A DNA stretch of 64,000 nt from Rubellicoccus peritrichatus (GTDB taxonomy: Bacteria; Verrucomicrobiota; Verrucomicrobiia; Opitutales; Cerasicoccaceae), in the NCBI RefSeq assembly GCF_033100135.1, contig NZ_CP136920.1, positions 5,699,001 through 5,763,000 of the forward strand, written 5' to 3'. The notes below the pieces were generated by a model. The model had not been told where the DNA came from. It worked only from the letters and a program-made list of their open reading frames with translations, and did not search any database. A program made the translations under genes and the position numbers. Positions 41,471 through 51,564 of this stretch are shown here, in pieces (positions within the stretch are counted from its first letter, which is position 1; each line of letters starts with the position of its first letter).

Positions 41471-43954
41471 TCAGCTTTTCTGGCCGGGCACGGTAGATGC
41501 GACATTCTGCGCAGTTGAGTCATCAAGGTCCTGAGCCTCAATCCAATCTGCCATTATGCGCAAACTTTCGCGGAGATGAATATCGAAATCAGGCGTTTCC
41601 TCTTCATCAATTTCAAGATCCTCTGGGATCTCTGCAGCTGCGACAACGGCACCAACCTCAGCAGAGCCATCACCATCGATAATTTCGGTCAAAGGTTTAT
41701 CTTCGAGTGACTCCTTTTCTGCAACAATGGCATCATGCTCAGCCTGCTGCTCCAAGGCAACCTGCAGCAGGATTTCATCAGAATCGAAATTCATTTCAGA
41801 CAACTCCTTCAAGCGGTCTTTCATTGTATCCCGGAACTCGAGATCCTTTTCACGTTTGGCCTGTCGGTTGTCCAAATTAAGCGAAAATTCCTTTTGTTCC
41901 TGACGTAAACGGAACCAATCAATGTTATCGGTTAAATAATCGAATTCATCAAGGGACGCTTGACGTTGGAGGCTTTGCTTACGAAGAAAATCTATAAGAG
42001 TAGGCTTTACCGAAGACTCTTCACCCCTCGGACTTAGATCATAGTCCCAATCGAGTGAATCAATACGATCCCAGGCAAGTGCGTTGGGCAAGTCACCCTC
42101 ACCAATGGGTAAGTGCATATTCAAAGATGGGAGGACAATATCCGACTCCACACCCTTGATCTGAGTCGAGGTTCCATCTGGAAGATAGTACTTCTGAATA
42201 GTGACCTTGGCAGCACCTCTTCGTGGTTTCAGCATAGAAAGGAAATTGGAGCGATTCATTTCGAAAACCGCCTGAACAGTGCCTTTACCGTGGGTTTCGG
42301 GATCTCCAACGATTAACGCACGACCATGATTCTTAAGTGCACCTGCGGCGATCTCTGATGCACTCGCACTAAAACGTGAAACAAGCACCATGAGTGGGCC
42401 ATCCCAAACCACTTTGGGGTCCTGATCGAGATACTCCTGAACATGACCGATGTAGTCCTTAACCTGAACAACAGGTCCGACCGGGATGAAAAGGCCTGTA
42501 AGATTGATCGCTTCCGACAACAATCCACCACCATTATTACGGAGATCAAGGACAATGCCTTCTACCCCGATTTCCTTGAGCTTGAGGACCAGTTCTTCAA
42601 CATCTTCAGTGGTGCTGGAGTGACCCTTATCAGAATCACCAGATCCATAGAATGCTGGCAGATCGATAACACCAATCGGGATGGTCTTATCACCACTGGG
42701 AACCTCGAAAACCTCGGCCCGCGCCAGTTTGGCCGTCAGTTGAATCTCATCACGAATCAAATTAACCGTTTTTCGCTCAGATGGGTCACCTTCGCCTGGC
42801 TTGATTAAGAGTCTGACAGTCGTGCCCTTTTTGCCGCGAATCATCTTCACGACTTTGTTAAGCTTCATGCCGATGACATCAACCATCTCACCCTCTTCGC
42901 CCTGACCAACACCAACGATCTGATCTCCGGAGCTAAGTTGCTTGCAATACTCTGCAGGACCTCCGGGAAGTAATTCACGGATTGTGCAATAACCTTCATC
43001 GTCGGAAAGCAATGCTCCAATCCCTACGAGACTGTTGCGCATGGCAATTGCGAATTCCTCCAGCGTATCCGCCGACATGTAGGTGCTATGGGGATCATAC
43101 TGGTGCGTCAGCGTTGTTAGAAATACTTCCTGAACCTCAGTTGGTTCGATCTCCCCTACCCACTTGGCTACACGTTCATAGCGCTTGCGAATCTCCTCTT
43201 TTGCCTCTTTGAGCTTTTCGTCAAAATCGTCAATTTCAGCCTCTTCCGTCACAACAACCACATCGGTTGTTTCGCTTTTCAGCTTTTCTGCGGCTTTGTT
43301 GGAATCATCCTTTACGATTGCCCCCATTTTGCCGTCTTCCAAAAGCTCAGCATTAACCAGGACGTTCTCTTCAGTGACATCGACTTCGGCATCGTCATCC
43401 GTGTCCTGATTGGCGAGTAATTCGTTAACAATTTCAAATTTCAGGCGATTTTTCCATAGCTCATCAGCTTCTGCTACTGTCACAGGCCATTCTGCTTCGC
43501 TGCGATCAGGCGCATAAGTGCCCATCTCATTGAGTGGAATTTCCTGGTCCAAATAATTCATGATCCACTTCATCCGAGTATCTACACGATCACGGAAAAC
43601 CAGAAACATCTTAAATGCGGGATCCAGATAGCCGTCTTCCAGGAAATCAGACAACGACTCCCCATAGCGTTCCTCAAAACCACGGATATCAGAACTACGG
43701 AGATAGAGTCGGTTGACATCAAAATCATCAAGGAAATCCTTAATCAGTTTATCCTGATCAAGCTCTCCAATCGTGGTGCCGAGATAATGCTGACGTTCAA
43801 GGTAGAAAACCAGATGCTTCGTCTCGAAGCGCATCGTCGGGGTGGTGTGAAACTGATCACTCGGTGTTCGCTCGGCATTCGCTGAACTGAAAAGAGCTAA
43901 AATGGATGCTCCGATGAGGAGCCAGGAGGTATGTCTCAAAGTAAATTCTCTCAT
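41471..43954 (-). CDS. prc: Tail-specific (C-terminal processing) protease, S41 family
   Basis: About 827 residues from ATG 43954, after which a signal peptide ending S-S-A-N-A is seen; the longer frame to 44032 is rejected. An N-terminal helical domain, a PDZ domain (about 300-385, with L-P-G-G-P-A) and the S41 catalytic domain follow. The block S-A-S-A-S-E (529-534) holds the nucleophilic serine, and H-G-K-G-T-V-Q holds the general-base lysine (K557). It degrades or processes periplasmic proteins at the C-terminus. Compared with E. coli Prc it is about 145 residues longer, with an acidic insertion (about 180-240) and an acidic C-terminal tail. Confidence 0.92.
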   Translation of the reverse strand: MREFTLRHTSWLLIGASILALFSSANAERTPSDQFHTTPTMRFETKHLVFYLERQHYLGTTIGELDQDKLIKDFLDDFDVNRLYLRSSDIRGFEERYGESLSDFLEDGYLDPAFKMFLVFRDRVDTRMKWIMNYLDQEIPLNEMGTYAPDRSEAEWPVTVAEADELWKNRLKFEIVNELLANQDTDDDAEVDVTEENVLVNAELLEDGKMGAIVKDDSNKAAEKLKSETTDVVVVTEEAEIDDFDEKLKEAKEEIRKRYERVAKWVGEIEPTEVQEVFLTTLTHQYDPHSTYMSADTLEEFAIAMRNSLVGIGALLSDDEGYCTIRELLPGGPAEYCKQLSSGDQIVGVGQGEEGEMVDVIGMKLNKVVKMIRGKKGTTVRLLIKPGEGDPSERKTVNLIRDEIQLTAKLARAEVFEVPSGDKTIPIGVIDLPAFYGSGDSDKGHSSTTEDVEELVLKLKEIGVEGIVLDLRNNGGGLLSEAINLTGLFIPVGPVVQVKDYIGHVQEYLDQDPKVVWDGPLMVLVSRFSASASEIAAGALKNHGRALIVGDPETHGKGTVQAVFEMNRSNFLSMLKPRRGAAKVTIQKYYLPDGTSTQIKGVESDIVLPSLNMHLPIGEGDLPNALAWDRIDSLDWDYDLSPRGEESSVKPTLIDFLRKQSLQRQASLDEFDYLTDNIDWFRLRQEQKEFSLNLDNRQAKREKDLEFRDTMKDRLKELSEMNFDSDEILLQVALEQQAEHDAIVAEKESLEDKPLTEIIDGDGSAEVGAVVAAAEIPEDLEIDEEETPDFDIHLRESLRIMADWIEAQDLDDSTAQNVASTVPGQKS

Positions 43955-44123
43955 TTGCACAGATAGGAGTGGGATGAGTTGCTTTTTATTCGTGGTTTTG
44001 TAGATAATATCGCTTTGCGCATCAATGTCCACTATTAGTTCGTTAAATAGCTATGATTTGCTTCAAAGACACGGCAGAAGCGCTTTCTGTTCCGCAAATC
44101 AAAATTCTTTGGCTGATCGTATA

Positions 44124-44144
44124 TAAAACGGCCCATGGGCCATT
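44124..44144 (-). terminator. Possible terminator of the repeat-protein gene
   Basis: The 12-base palindrome GGCCCATGGGCC at 44130-44141 is followed on the minus strand by TTTTATATA. The stem is short, so it is only a candidate terminator for the gene ending at 44174. Confidence 0.35.
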
Positions 44145-44173
44145 ACTTACAGCATGTAAAACGCCAATATGGA

Positions 44174-45496
44174 TTAATCGCGCCGCCAATTGCCTCTTCC
44201 ACCAAAACCACGCCCTGGCTGGGCCTCCTGTAACTGAGTCTTCTGCTCGTCTGAAATTTCCGCAGTTTCAATATAGGATTGGAAACCATCGGGGTCCTGT
44301 TGCTTCCACTCACTGGCAACACGTGTCATCAAGCGATCTCGGATGTTATCTCGCGTTACTGATTCCGCCCAACTCATCGCTCCGGCAGGATCTTCCTGGG
44401 CCGACCGATAAGTGTAAATGGCAACAGCTCGGTCAATCTCTGGCGACGGTGGAATTTGATTCAGCCAGGCAGCGGAAGCTTCCAGATCATAACGAGTCCA
44501 TCGTCCGATCAAATTATTAACCAATGACCCCATCTCCGGATCATCCGCAGGTAACGTTGAAAGCCACTCAGCGGCAGCAACCGGATCATACTCAGCCCAT
44601 GAACGCATAAGTGACTGCTTGGCGTCAGCAGCAGCATCTTCGCCCAACATACCAAGATACTCAACTGCCGCGGTTGGATCGTAACGGGCCCACTCTTCGA
44701 TAAATTCACTAAAAGCTTCAGTCTGCATGTTCCCTGGTTCCATCCCGGAAATAAGAGAAACCGCTTCCCCGATCTGGTCACTTTCAACCAATGATCTGAC
44801 AACCTCACCTAAAGCACGTGATTTGACATTTCGCTGGGTTGAAGTGTCCTCAGGAAGTGAAGATGAATAATTGAAGGCACCTTGAGGATCCACCTCAGCA
44901 TATCCGGCAATCACGGAGAGCATCCGGTTGGAATAAACTCGCCCGGTCATCGAATCCGCATTTGCGTCGATCCAGCTGATAGCTTCCACCGGATTCGAAC
45001 GCCCCCATTGCTCAAGAATCGCCTCGGCGGCATCATCGCGAAGGCGCATAGACTCGATATTGGTAAGGTAATCCATGGCCCCAAGCGGATCAAGCTCTGC
45101 CCATTTTTCCAAAAGAGAAACGACCATCTCATCCCGTTTGGCTCCTGGAGGAAAGCTGCTGACAAAAGTAAGCGCCTCTTTTGCTTCGTAAGGCCGAAGA
45201 TTAGCCATGGCTTCTTCGATTTGCTCCCAGGAGGAAAAATCAGATGTTTCCGTAAGCGCTTCCAAAACGGCAAGAGGATCTGCCTCAACGGCTTCGACCG
45301 CTTCCTTCTCAACCACCGCCTCGCCAGTAACTGAACGTTTTTCCAGAGTGGATTGCTGCTTACTCGTCACTTCAACCGGACCAGACGCCGACCGTTCGGC
45401 AATTGATGTGCCCACCCAGTAGGCACCGCCCAAAGAAAATGCCCAAGTCGTCGAAATCAGTAATATTTTGGTGTTCACAAGCCGAAGTGTATTCAC
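44174..45496 (-). CDS. Membrane-anchored protein with eight W-x3-[DN]-P repeats
   Basis: A 440-residue protein starting with GTG 45496 (GTG 45478 is an alternative). One N-terminal membrane segment is followed by an acidic linker and, from about residue 130, at least eight helical repeats of about 33-45 residues. Each has the pattern [LI]-x3-W-x3-[DN]-P-x2-A-x2-[YW]-[LI], for example W-A-R-Y-D-P-T-A-A-V-E-Y and W-A-E-Y-D-P-V-A-A-A-E-W. A ninth, degenerate copy lies near 250. The arrangement resembles a solenoid of HEAT/TPR type, but I know no named family. The C-terminus is Gly/Arg-rich (R-G-F-G-G-R-G). It probably serves as a periplasmic protein-binding scaffold. Confidence 0.75.
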   Translation of the reverse strand: MNTLRLVNTKILLISTTWAFSLGGAYWVGTSIAERSASGPVEVTSKQQSTLEKRSVTGEAVVEKEAVEAVEADPLAVLEALTETSDFSSWEQIEEAMANLRPYEAKEALTFVSSFPPGAKRDEMVVSLLEKWAELDPLGAMDYLTNIESMRLRDDAAEAILEQWGRSNPVEAISWIDANADSMTGRVYSNRMLSVIAGYAEVDPQGAFNYSSSLPEDTSTQRNVKSRALGEVVRSLVESDQIGEAVSLISGMEPGNMQTEAFSEFIEEWARYDPTAAVEYLGMLGEDAAADAKQSLMRSWAEYDPVAAAEWLSTLPADDPEMGSLVNNLIGRWTRYDLEASAAWLNQIPPSPEIDRAVAIYTYRSAQEDPAGAMSWAESVTRDNIRDRLMTRVASEWKQQDPDGFQSYIETAEISDEQKTQLQEAQPGRGFGGRGNWRRD

Positions 45497-45624
45497 AACT
45501 GGAACACCGAAGTAGCATCAAAGTTTCAGCGAATCGCTGTTTTCTTTGAGTTAATCCAATTATTCAAAAAAATGCCAAATAGTCTCGGCAAGTGTTCCCA
45601 AAGGCTTGGAAAACGAAGAAAGCG

Positions 45625-46098
45625 TTACGCTATTCTTCCTTCGTCGAAATCAATCAAATCAGCCACCGATTTGATCTCTTTAACCCGATCTGAACATCCC
45701 ATTTCGCGAAGTGCATCACCCAAAAACTCGCGACCAGCCTCGGTCATGCCTTTTTGCACAATCTCGCGATTCCAGGCAGCAGCGCGAATATCGTCGGGAA
45801 ACAGCTCATTCAAGCGCTTATCCAGCTCATCTTCAGTTGCAGATTCCATAACGGCCTTTTCAACATCTGACGGGTCAACTCCCAAGTGCATACAGAGAAA
45901 GCGGTCAAAACCACGTTTGTAATTTTTCCGATAGCTTGCCGGTAGTTGACCGTGCTCCTGAACATAGCGTATCTTGGCGATAAAACGCGGTAAATGCAGC
46001 AGCCCTGTGGCAGGGTGCGGCAGATAAGGCGACGGCAAGGTCGTCAATACTTCGCCGGTTGAGCCGGGAATAGGCCGTGACTTCTGAGAATCAGACAT
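45625..46098 (-). CDS. DUF5069-type protein
   Basis: A 157-residue soluble protein of the DUF5069 type common in Verrucomicrobia: P-H-P-A-T-G-L-L-H-L-P-R-F-I-A-K near the N-terminus, Y-K-R-G-F-D-R-F-L-C and A-A-A-W-N-R-E-I. No function is known. It is divergent from the ABC exporter gene. It lies about 130 bases upstream of the repeat-protein gene on the same strand. Confidence 0.75.
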   Translation of the reverse strand: MSDSQKSRPIPGSTGEVLTTLPSPYLPHPATGLLHLPRFIAKIRYVQEHGQLPASYRKNYKRGFDRFLCMHLGVDPSDVEKAVMESATEDELDKRLNELFPDDIRAAAWNREIVQKGMTEAGREFLGDALREMGCSDRVKEIKSVADLIDFDEGRIA

Positions 46099-46233
46099 AC
46101 AGCCAGTGTGAAAGTCGATTGGTTCGGTGCGAGCGAAAAGAGAAGTTGAAGGCTGGCTTGAGTTTTTTCCTATGCAGTGTTTCTACTGTCTGTTTGGCCA
46201 TTCAGGCCAGTTGCAAAGACTTTTTCCAAAACG

Positions 46234-47991
46234 ATGAAAACAATCTGGCGAGTTTCTCAATATCTTTTCCGCTATCGCGGGCTTTTCTGGCTGACGATCT
46301 TCCTGGCGGTCACCATGACGGGCTTGCAGGTTTATATCCCACGTCAGATCCAAACAATCCTGGAAGGCGTTGGTGGCGATGGATCACTCAGCAGTCTATG
46401 GATTGGGGTTGGAACCATTGCCGCACTTTATTTTGGGAGTGAATTATGTAACGGCCTGAGAATCCTCATCAATAACACCCTGGAGCAGAAGGTGCTTGTT
46501 GATATGAGGCGGGAGGTTCATAGCAAACTACTCGGTCTACCAGTTTCATTTTTTGACCAGCGGAAAAGCGGAGAGATCTCCTCACGCGTGATTGAGGATG
46601 TCGCAACGGTTGAAAGAGCATTATTGGATGGAACTGAAATCGGTGTTCGAGCATTTGTTATGATCGTCGGAGTTTCCGTGGCATTGTTTTTGGAGAACGC
46701 TTTTCTGGCCTGGTTTGTTTTTCTCCCCGTTCCCATCCTGCTAATCCTTGGCTATTTCTATTCAAAGCACGGGCGCAAGCTCTGGAAAAAAGTAAGAGAA
46801 TCAGCAGGTGACTTGAACAGTCTGCTGGTCGAAGACATTCAAGGTAATCGACTTATTCAAACCTTTGGTTTACAAGAACGCGAATCAGGACGCTTTGACG
46901 AACGAGCTCAACTCCTTCGTCGTCGCACACTCAAAGCGATGTATCGCTGGGCAGTCTATAATCCTGGCACGACATTCATAACAAATCTTGGACTTGTCAG
47001 TGTGGTTGGTGTTGGAGGCTATCTCATCTTCGCGGGCAATGCTGACTTTGATTTTCCGGCGATGGTCGCATTTCTGATCTGGGCAAACATGCTGTACATG
47101 CCCATCGGCCAGCTCCACGGTCTCAATCACATGCTTGCAGCCGGAAAAGCCAGTGGAGATCGTGTCTTTGAGATACTCGATGCAGAAGTTGATGTGGAAC
47201 CTCCAGAAGCACCCAAAGCATTCCCAGCAGGATTGCTTGGAGTTAGTTTTCGCAACTCGACCTTCAATTACCCAGAGCGAGCAGCTGTACTTGAAAACTT
47301 CAATCTGGAGGTGGAGCCAGGCAAGGTAACCGCCCTTGTAGGCCATACTGGTGCAGGCAAAAGCACTGTCGCAAATTTGGCAATGCGCACTTATGATGTC
47401 ACAGGCGGGTCTGTTTTACTTGGCGGCGTGGACATACGGGAGCTTTCCATCAATGACATTCGCCAGAACATAGGCCATGTCGCACAGGACCCATTTCTCT
47501 TCGAAGGCTCAGTCAGAGACAATATGCTTCTGGCCAAAGAGAACGCCACCGACGACGAACTCATAGAAGCTCTGAAAGGAGCAAGTGCCTGGGAATTTGT
47601 AAGTAAACTTCCGGATGGCCTTGATACAAATATTGGCGAGAAAGGTATCCGCTTATCACAGGGCGAAAAACAACGTCTCACGATTTCGAGGGTTATTCTG
47701 AAGAACCCGCCTATTGTCATTCTCGATGAAGCAACTGCGAGCGTGGACACAATTACTGAACGGCAAATCCAATCTGCATTGGATAACCTAATGGCCGAGC
47801 GAACGGTAATTGTGATTGCTCACCGCTTATCAACAATTCGCAAAGCCGATAAAATTGTGGTTCTGGAGCGTGGAAAAATCCTGGAGCAAGGCAACCATGC
47901 CGAACTGATCATGAAGCAGGAAAGATACGCCGAACTTTGGCTCCATCAAGTTGATGTGCTTGAAGAAGAAGAAGCCTTGAGAACGAATTAG
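46234..47991 (+). CDS. ABC exporter (fused membrane and ATPase domains)
   Basis: About 585 residues from ATG 46234; the frame extends upstream but the conserved start of the membrane domain follows this ATG. Six membrane helices of the MsbA type are followed by an ATPase: Walker A G-H-T-G-A-G-K-S-T, signature L-S-Q-G-E-K-Q-R-L, Walker B P-P-I-V-I-L-D-E-A-T, and A-H-R-L-S-T. It works as a homodimeric exporter of lipid or drug-like substrates. No adjacent partner half-transporter is seen. It is convergent with the secretin gene. Confidence 0.92.
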   Translation: MKTIWRVSQYLFRYRGLFWLTIFLAVTMTGLQVYIPRQIQTILEGVGGDGSLSSLWIGVGTIAALYFGSELCNGLRILINNTLEQKVLVDMRREVHSKLLGLPVSFFDQRKSGEISSRVIEDVATVERALLDGTEIGVRAFVMIVGVSVALFLENAFLAWFVFLPVPILLILGYFYSKHGRKLWKKVRESAGDLNSLLVEDIQGNRLIQTFGLQERESGRFDERAQLLRRRTLKAMYRWAVYNPGTTFITNLGLVSVVGVGGYLIFAGNADFDFPAMVAFLIWANMLYMPIGQLHGLNHMLAAGKASGDRVFEILDAEVDVEPPEAPKAFPAGLLGVSFRNSTFNYPERAAVLENFNLEVEPGKVTALVGHTGAGKSTVANLAMRTYDVTGGSVLLGGVDIRELSINDIRQNIGHVAQDPFLFEGSVRDNMLLAKENATDDELIEALKGASAWEFVSKLPDGLDTNIGEKGIRLSQGEKQRLTISRVILKNPPIVILDEATASVDTITERQIQSALDNLMAERTVIVIAHRLSTIRKADKIVVLERGKILEQGNHAELIMKQERYAELWLHQVDVLEEEEALRTN

Positions 47992-48004
47992 CGTCCTCAA
48001 GGCT
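47973..48004. terminator. Hairpin over the ABC exporter stop codon
   Basis: AGCCTTGAG (47973-47981) and CTCAAGGCT (47996-48004) form a perfect 9-bp stem whose loop holds the TAG stop of the exporter gene. It lies between convergent genes; there is no long T-run, so it may work with a partner factor. Confidence 0.45.
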
Positions 48005-48079
48005 CCTATTAAAACTCTACAAATTAGACTTGAGAGGTAACAGCCCCGCACATGAGCAGGATTGATATATCAACAAAGT

Positions 48080-50356
48080 CTAACGAGCACGACTGACAGC
48101 TTTACGCTTGCCACTCTCTTCGTCGGCTTCTTTCTGCTCTTTAGCTTCGGCCGCGGCCTTCAAGGTACTAACCTTGTCAAACATCTCAGCTTCTTCCAGG
48201 TCATGTTCAACCTGGCTGCGCATCTGGAAGATCTGGTCCATGGCTTGTGTTTGCGCATCCGGAATTTTCAGACCTGGAATATCTTTCTCCGTTATGCCCA
48301 TGCGGTATAGCATACGAGGATCGATGATGTCTTTGTAGGTCGTTCCATCCGGGTTCAGCGTGCGTGCTGTGATGAAGATAATGAGATTACGCTCTGTGTT
48401 ATCCTTGGATGTGCTCTTGAAGAGATATCCAAGTCCCGGAAGGTCGCCCAGTAATGGCACTTTGCTCTCAGAGTCCAGAATGTCGTTCTGAATGAGGCCA
48501 CCAATCGCAAGTGTATAACCGTCTTTCAATATAACAGAACTTTCCGTTTCTGTACTGTTGATAATAGGAATAACAGCACCACCGGCACCACCGAAGTTAA
48601 CCTCGCCATTCTGACGGCTTAATACCGGGTTGACATCCAAACGAATGAAACCTGCAGCGTTCACTTGAGGACGCACAGTCAAAACAATACCGATGTCTTC
48701 ATACTCAAATCCGCTGACCTCAAAAGTTCCACGCTCTTCATTGTATGTGTAACTTGGAACTGGATACTTATCACCAATGAGGATCTTGGCATCCTCACCA
48801 TCCAAAGTCACTAGTGTTGGATTTGTTAAGAGCTTTGAATCACTCAAAGTTTCAAGTGCACTCAGAACAACTTCAAATGCCGGAGCCGAGAACACTGCTG
48901 TATCAATACGACTGGTGATTGCTGAAGCCGCGGCATCAGCTGCATTATTGAAGGTCGTCCCAACAGCATTGGTGAAAGTGTTTGTCGCCGACCCGTTCGT
49001 CACAGTTGAAGTCGAGGTCGTTGAATTATTGGAGGTATTACTTGTGTTGTTGTTATTATCTCCAGTCGCTTCACGAGAATAGTCTCTTTGGAATGGACCT
49101 GCTGAAATACGATAAGCATTCAGCGATGACCAATTAACTCCAAGATTCTCCTGGTCGCGGTCATTCACCTCAATGAACTTGGATTCGATCATAACCTGAG
49201 CATTCGGACGATCGAGTCGCTCAATAATCTCCTGAATGTCATTCATCCGAGAAGGACGTTCAGTAATGATGAGCGCATTAGTTCTATCATCAACCTGTAT
49301 ACGACCACCAGCCGCTGCATCAATCAATGGGGCCAGGGAAGCCTGGAGGTTTTTAGCTACAGCATAATTAATGAGGAACACTCGTGTATCGACAGGCTCC
49401 TGAAGCAATTCGTCACGGCTGCGGATTTTGATGATATTACGATCTTCCACATAAGTGTAACCCAATGGTTCAAGCACCACTTCGAAAACCTGACGCCAGG
49501 TAACATTTCTTAGCTTCACCGAAGTGCTTCCAACCAGTGTATCAGGAATAACCACATTCAGATCATAAAGGTCGGCCACATTTCGGATCACTGTGCGAAC
49601 TTCCTCATCTGGAAAGTCAACAGATATGGTGTCATCAACGCCCATTTCCAGATCTGTTTCAGATTGTTCATCCGTAGGGAACTCCAGAGTCATTTCCCCG
49701 GAATCAGGGAAATCAACTTCCAGTGCAGGAATCTCTTGCATCTCTTCTTCCATCTTGGGTTTCTCACCTGGCTCCAGCACTGCTTGCAGCGAAGGTTCTT
49801 CAACTTTCACTTCTTTTACGGTCATACCCGATGTGTCTGGTGCATAAGACTGAACCGGCTCAATTCCCGAGCTTGGCTCAGAAGAGGAATCACTAGCGTC
49901 AGTGGTTGCATCGGTTGCGGCTGATGTATCAACCGGAGTGGTTGTCGTCGACACGGGTGTTGTCGTTGTCGAAGTATCCGCTACGGCAGAAGCACCTTCA
50001 CCTGCATTGTCGTCCGGGACTGGTTCACTCGCGGCTGCGACGCTGTTTTCGATATCCATCGTTAACTGGTCTTTATTCTCCGAGTTGCCTGGCCCCTCAC
50101 CGGGAAAGGCGTCGTCAGCAGAGGAAGTGCTGGCTTCAGCTGTCTTTTCAGCCTCTACCTTCTTCTCCTCTGGAGTTGCCGTTGACGGGAGCAAACTATC
50201 CGCTGTTGACGTATCCTCTGGTGAAGACGGTGAGGATGTCGGGTTTACCTTAACGGGTTCCGAGTCGGCACTATCCTGACTCGCTGAGTCTTGCGCCATA
50301 ACAGGCGAGAACAGCAAAAGAGCAAGCGTTAGTAGCTTAACTTGATTCGGTATCAT
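48080..50356 (-). CDS. pilQ: Type IV pilus/T2SS-type secretin (PilQ-like)
   Basis: About 758 residues from ATG 50356, preceded by AAGGA. The signal peptide ends S-P-V-M-A-Q. A Ser/Thr/Asp/Glu-rich disordered region fills about residues 20-220, then an N0/STN domain (V-D-F-P-D-E-E-V-R-T-V-I) and an N1 domain (R-I-Q-V-D-D-R-T-N-A-L-I-I). The secretin domain ends with V-P-L-L-G-D-L-P-G-L-G-Y-L-F-K-S, a family hallmark. It forms the outer-membrane pore of a pilus or secretion machine together with the upstream PilMNO-like proteins. The acidic low-complexity region is unusually long. Confidence 0.92.
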   Translation of the reverse strand: MIPNQVKLLTLALLLFSPVMAQDSASQDSADSEPVKVNPTSSPSSPEDTSTADSLLPSTATPEEKKVEAEKTAEASTSSADDAFPGEGPGNSENKDQLTMDIENSVAAASEPVPDDNAGEGASAVADTSTTTTPVSTTTTPVDTSAATDATTDASDSSSEPSSGIEPVQSYAPDTSGMTVKEVKVEEPSLQAVLEPGEKPKMEEEMQEIPALEVDFPDSGEMTLEFPTDEQSETDLEMGVDDTISVDFPDEEVRTVIRNVADLYDLNVVIPDTLVGSTSVKLRNVTWRQVFEVVLEPLGYTYVEDRNIIKIRSRDELLQEPVDTRVFLINYAVAKNLQASLAPLIDAAAGGRIQVDDRTNALIITERPSRMNDIQEIIERLDRPNAQVMIESKFIEVNDRDQENLGVNWSSLNAYRISAGPFQRDYSREATGDNNNNTSNTSNNSTTSTSTVTNGSATNTFTNAVGTTFNNAADAAASAITSRIDTAVFSAPAFEVVLSALETLSDSKLLTNPTLVTLDGEDAKILIGDKYPVPSYTYNEERGTFEVSGFEYEDIGIVLTVRPQVNAAGFIRLDVNPVLSRQNGEVNFGGAGGAVIPIINSTETESSVILKDGYTLAIGGLIQNDILDSESKVPLLGDLPGLGYLFKSTSKDNTERNLIIFITARTLNPDGTTYKDIIDPRMLYRMGITEKDIPGLKIPDAQTQAMDQIFQMRSQVEHDLEEAEMFDKVSTLKAAAEAKEQKEADEESGKRKAVSRAR

Positions 50357-50402
50357 TTGATTTCCTTTCGGGTTGGGCAATACACGCGATAGCAATTTTA
50401 AA

Positions 50403-50972
50403 TTAGTTTTCATCTCGTTGGATGGTTCCCTTTCCTGAACCACCGAGTGTTTTGTATATAGTCTCGTCGTTTAGAACCAAATTGTATCCAGTATCAGCAA
50501 CATCAGTAATTCTGATCATATAAGGTTTGCCCTTATAATTCAGCTTGATGGAGCCACCATCTGGAATCTGCCCTTTTGCAAAAACAAGGTAGGTTTTCCC
50601 TGCACGCTCAAGCGTCCCTGTTGGATTCATATTTGCTGCAACATCCTCAAGGACTTCTCGATCAGTTAGAACGATTTCGGGTTCCTTTTCTACTGGAGCT
50701 TCAACAACCTCAGGTGTCGCTTCAGGAACGACTTCAACCTCTTCTTCGGGAGGTAAAAATGAAAAGGGGTAATTCAACTCTGAAAAACTGGCGTACTGTT
50801 CCGGATTTTTCAGATTCAGGTAAGTCTCGCCAAGGTGAAGTGTCTTTTCACGTTTCTTGACCGATATGACTTTGGCTCCTGCTTGCGCATAAGTTTCTGT
50901 TGTCGCACCAAGCAATCCAGCCAGTCCGATAGTCCAGATTAGAAGAAATTTATGATGCTTACTCTTAACCAT
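50403..50972 (-). CDS. Secreted protein of the pilus operon (PilP position)
   Basis: A 189-residue protein with a signal peptide (F-L-L-I-W-T-I-G-L-A-G-L-L-G) and a Glu/Pro/Val-rich linker (about 75-100). A small beta-rich C-terminal domain (Y-K-G-K-P-Y-M-I-R-I-T-D-V) follows. Its position between the PilO-like and secretin genes is that of PilP, the link between inner membrane and secretin, and the domain architecture fits. Sequence identity with PilP is not evident, so the name is not assigned. It overlaps the PilO-like stop by 8 bases. Confidence 0.65.
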   Translation of the reverse strand: MVKSKHHKFLLIWTIGLAGLLGATTETYAQAGAKVISVKKREKTLHLGETYLNLKNPEQYASFSELNYPFSFLPPEEEVEVVPEATPEVVEAPVEKEPEIVLTDREVLEDVAANMNPTGTLERAGKTYLVFAKGQIPDGGSIKLNYKGKPYMIRITDVADTGYNLVLNDETIYKTLGGSGKGTIQRDEN

Positions 50973-51564
50973 CTTTCTTTACCTCCTCTGGTTTTTTTTC
51001 TGCCAACACACTGACTGAGATCTCTGCCGTAACCAGATCTTGAGCAATCTGTGGGTTTGAGGAGAGTAATAAACGCGATTCAACAATGAAGTGCTCTCCA
51101 GTACGCAACAGGTATAGAAAATCCATAACCTTTTGAAATTCACCTGAGACCTCCAGATTATATTCAACCTGAGCAAACTCAGTGGTACTCATTTGAACGC
51201 CCTTCTCTCCAGGATTTAGTGTCCTGTTAAGATAAGGATCTTTGGACATCTTCACCCCACTTTGCTCAACAAGCCCCTGAAAATATCTTTTATGTCCGGT
51301 TTTATTACTAGCCAAAATCAAGCGACTGTCGATTTCTTCAACCATCTTAGTCGCCTGTTGTACATTAGCCTCCAAATCCTTGGACTGGGTTTCGTTCTGC
51401 TTAATGGTTTCAACTTCACGCTCAACTTCAGAGTATTTGACTTCAAGCTCACCAGGTGTGCTGGAGGTGAAATATAAAAATGCGATAATAACCAAGCAGA
51501 CCAGTCCACCGCCAACTGCAATAGGGTATTGTTTTGCTTTTGCTAGAAGATCTTGTGCGTTCAT
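50965..51564 (-). CDS. pilO: PilO-like pilus alignment protein
   Basis: A 199-residue protein. One N-terminal membrane helix (A-V-G-G-G-L-V-C-L-V-I-I-A-F-L-Y-F) is followed by a coiled coil (about 40-75) and an alpha/beta ferredoxin-like domain, with V-E-Y-N-L-E-V-S-G-E-F as in PilO. It overlaps the PilN-like stop by 4 bases (ATGA). With PilM and PilN it forms the inner-membrane alignment complex of a type IV pilus or secretion system. Confidence 0.75.
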   Translation of the reverse strand: MNAQDLLAKAKQYPIAVGGGLVCLVIIAFLYFTSSTPGELEVKYSEVEREVETIKQNETQSKDLEANVQQATKMVEEIDSRLILASNKTGHKRYFQGLVEQSGVKMSKDPYLNRTLNPGEKGVQMSTTEFAQVEYNLEVSGEFQKVMDFLYLLRTGEHFIVESRLLLSSNPQIAQDLVTAEISVSVLAEKKPEEVKKDG

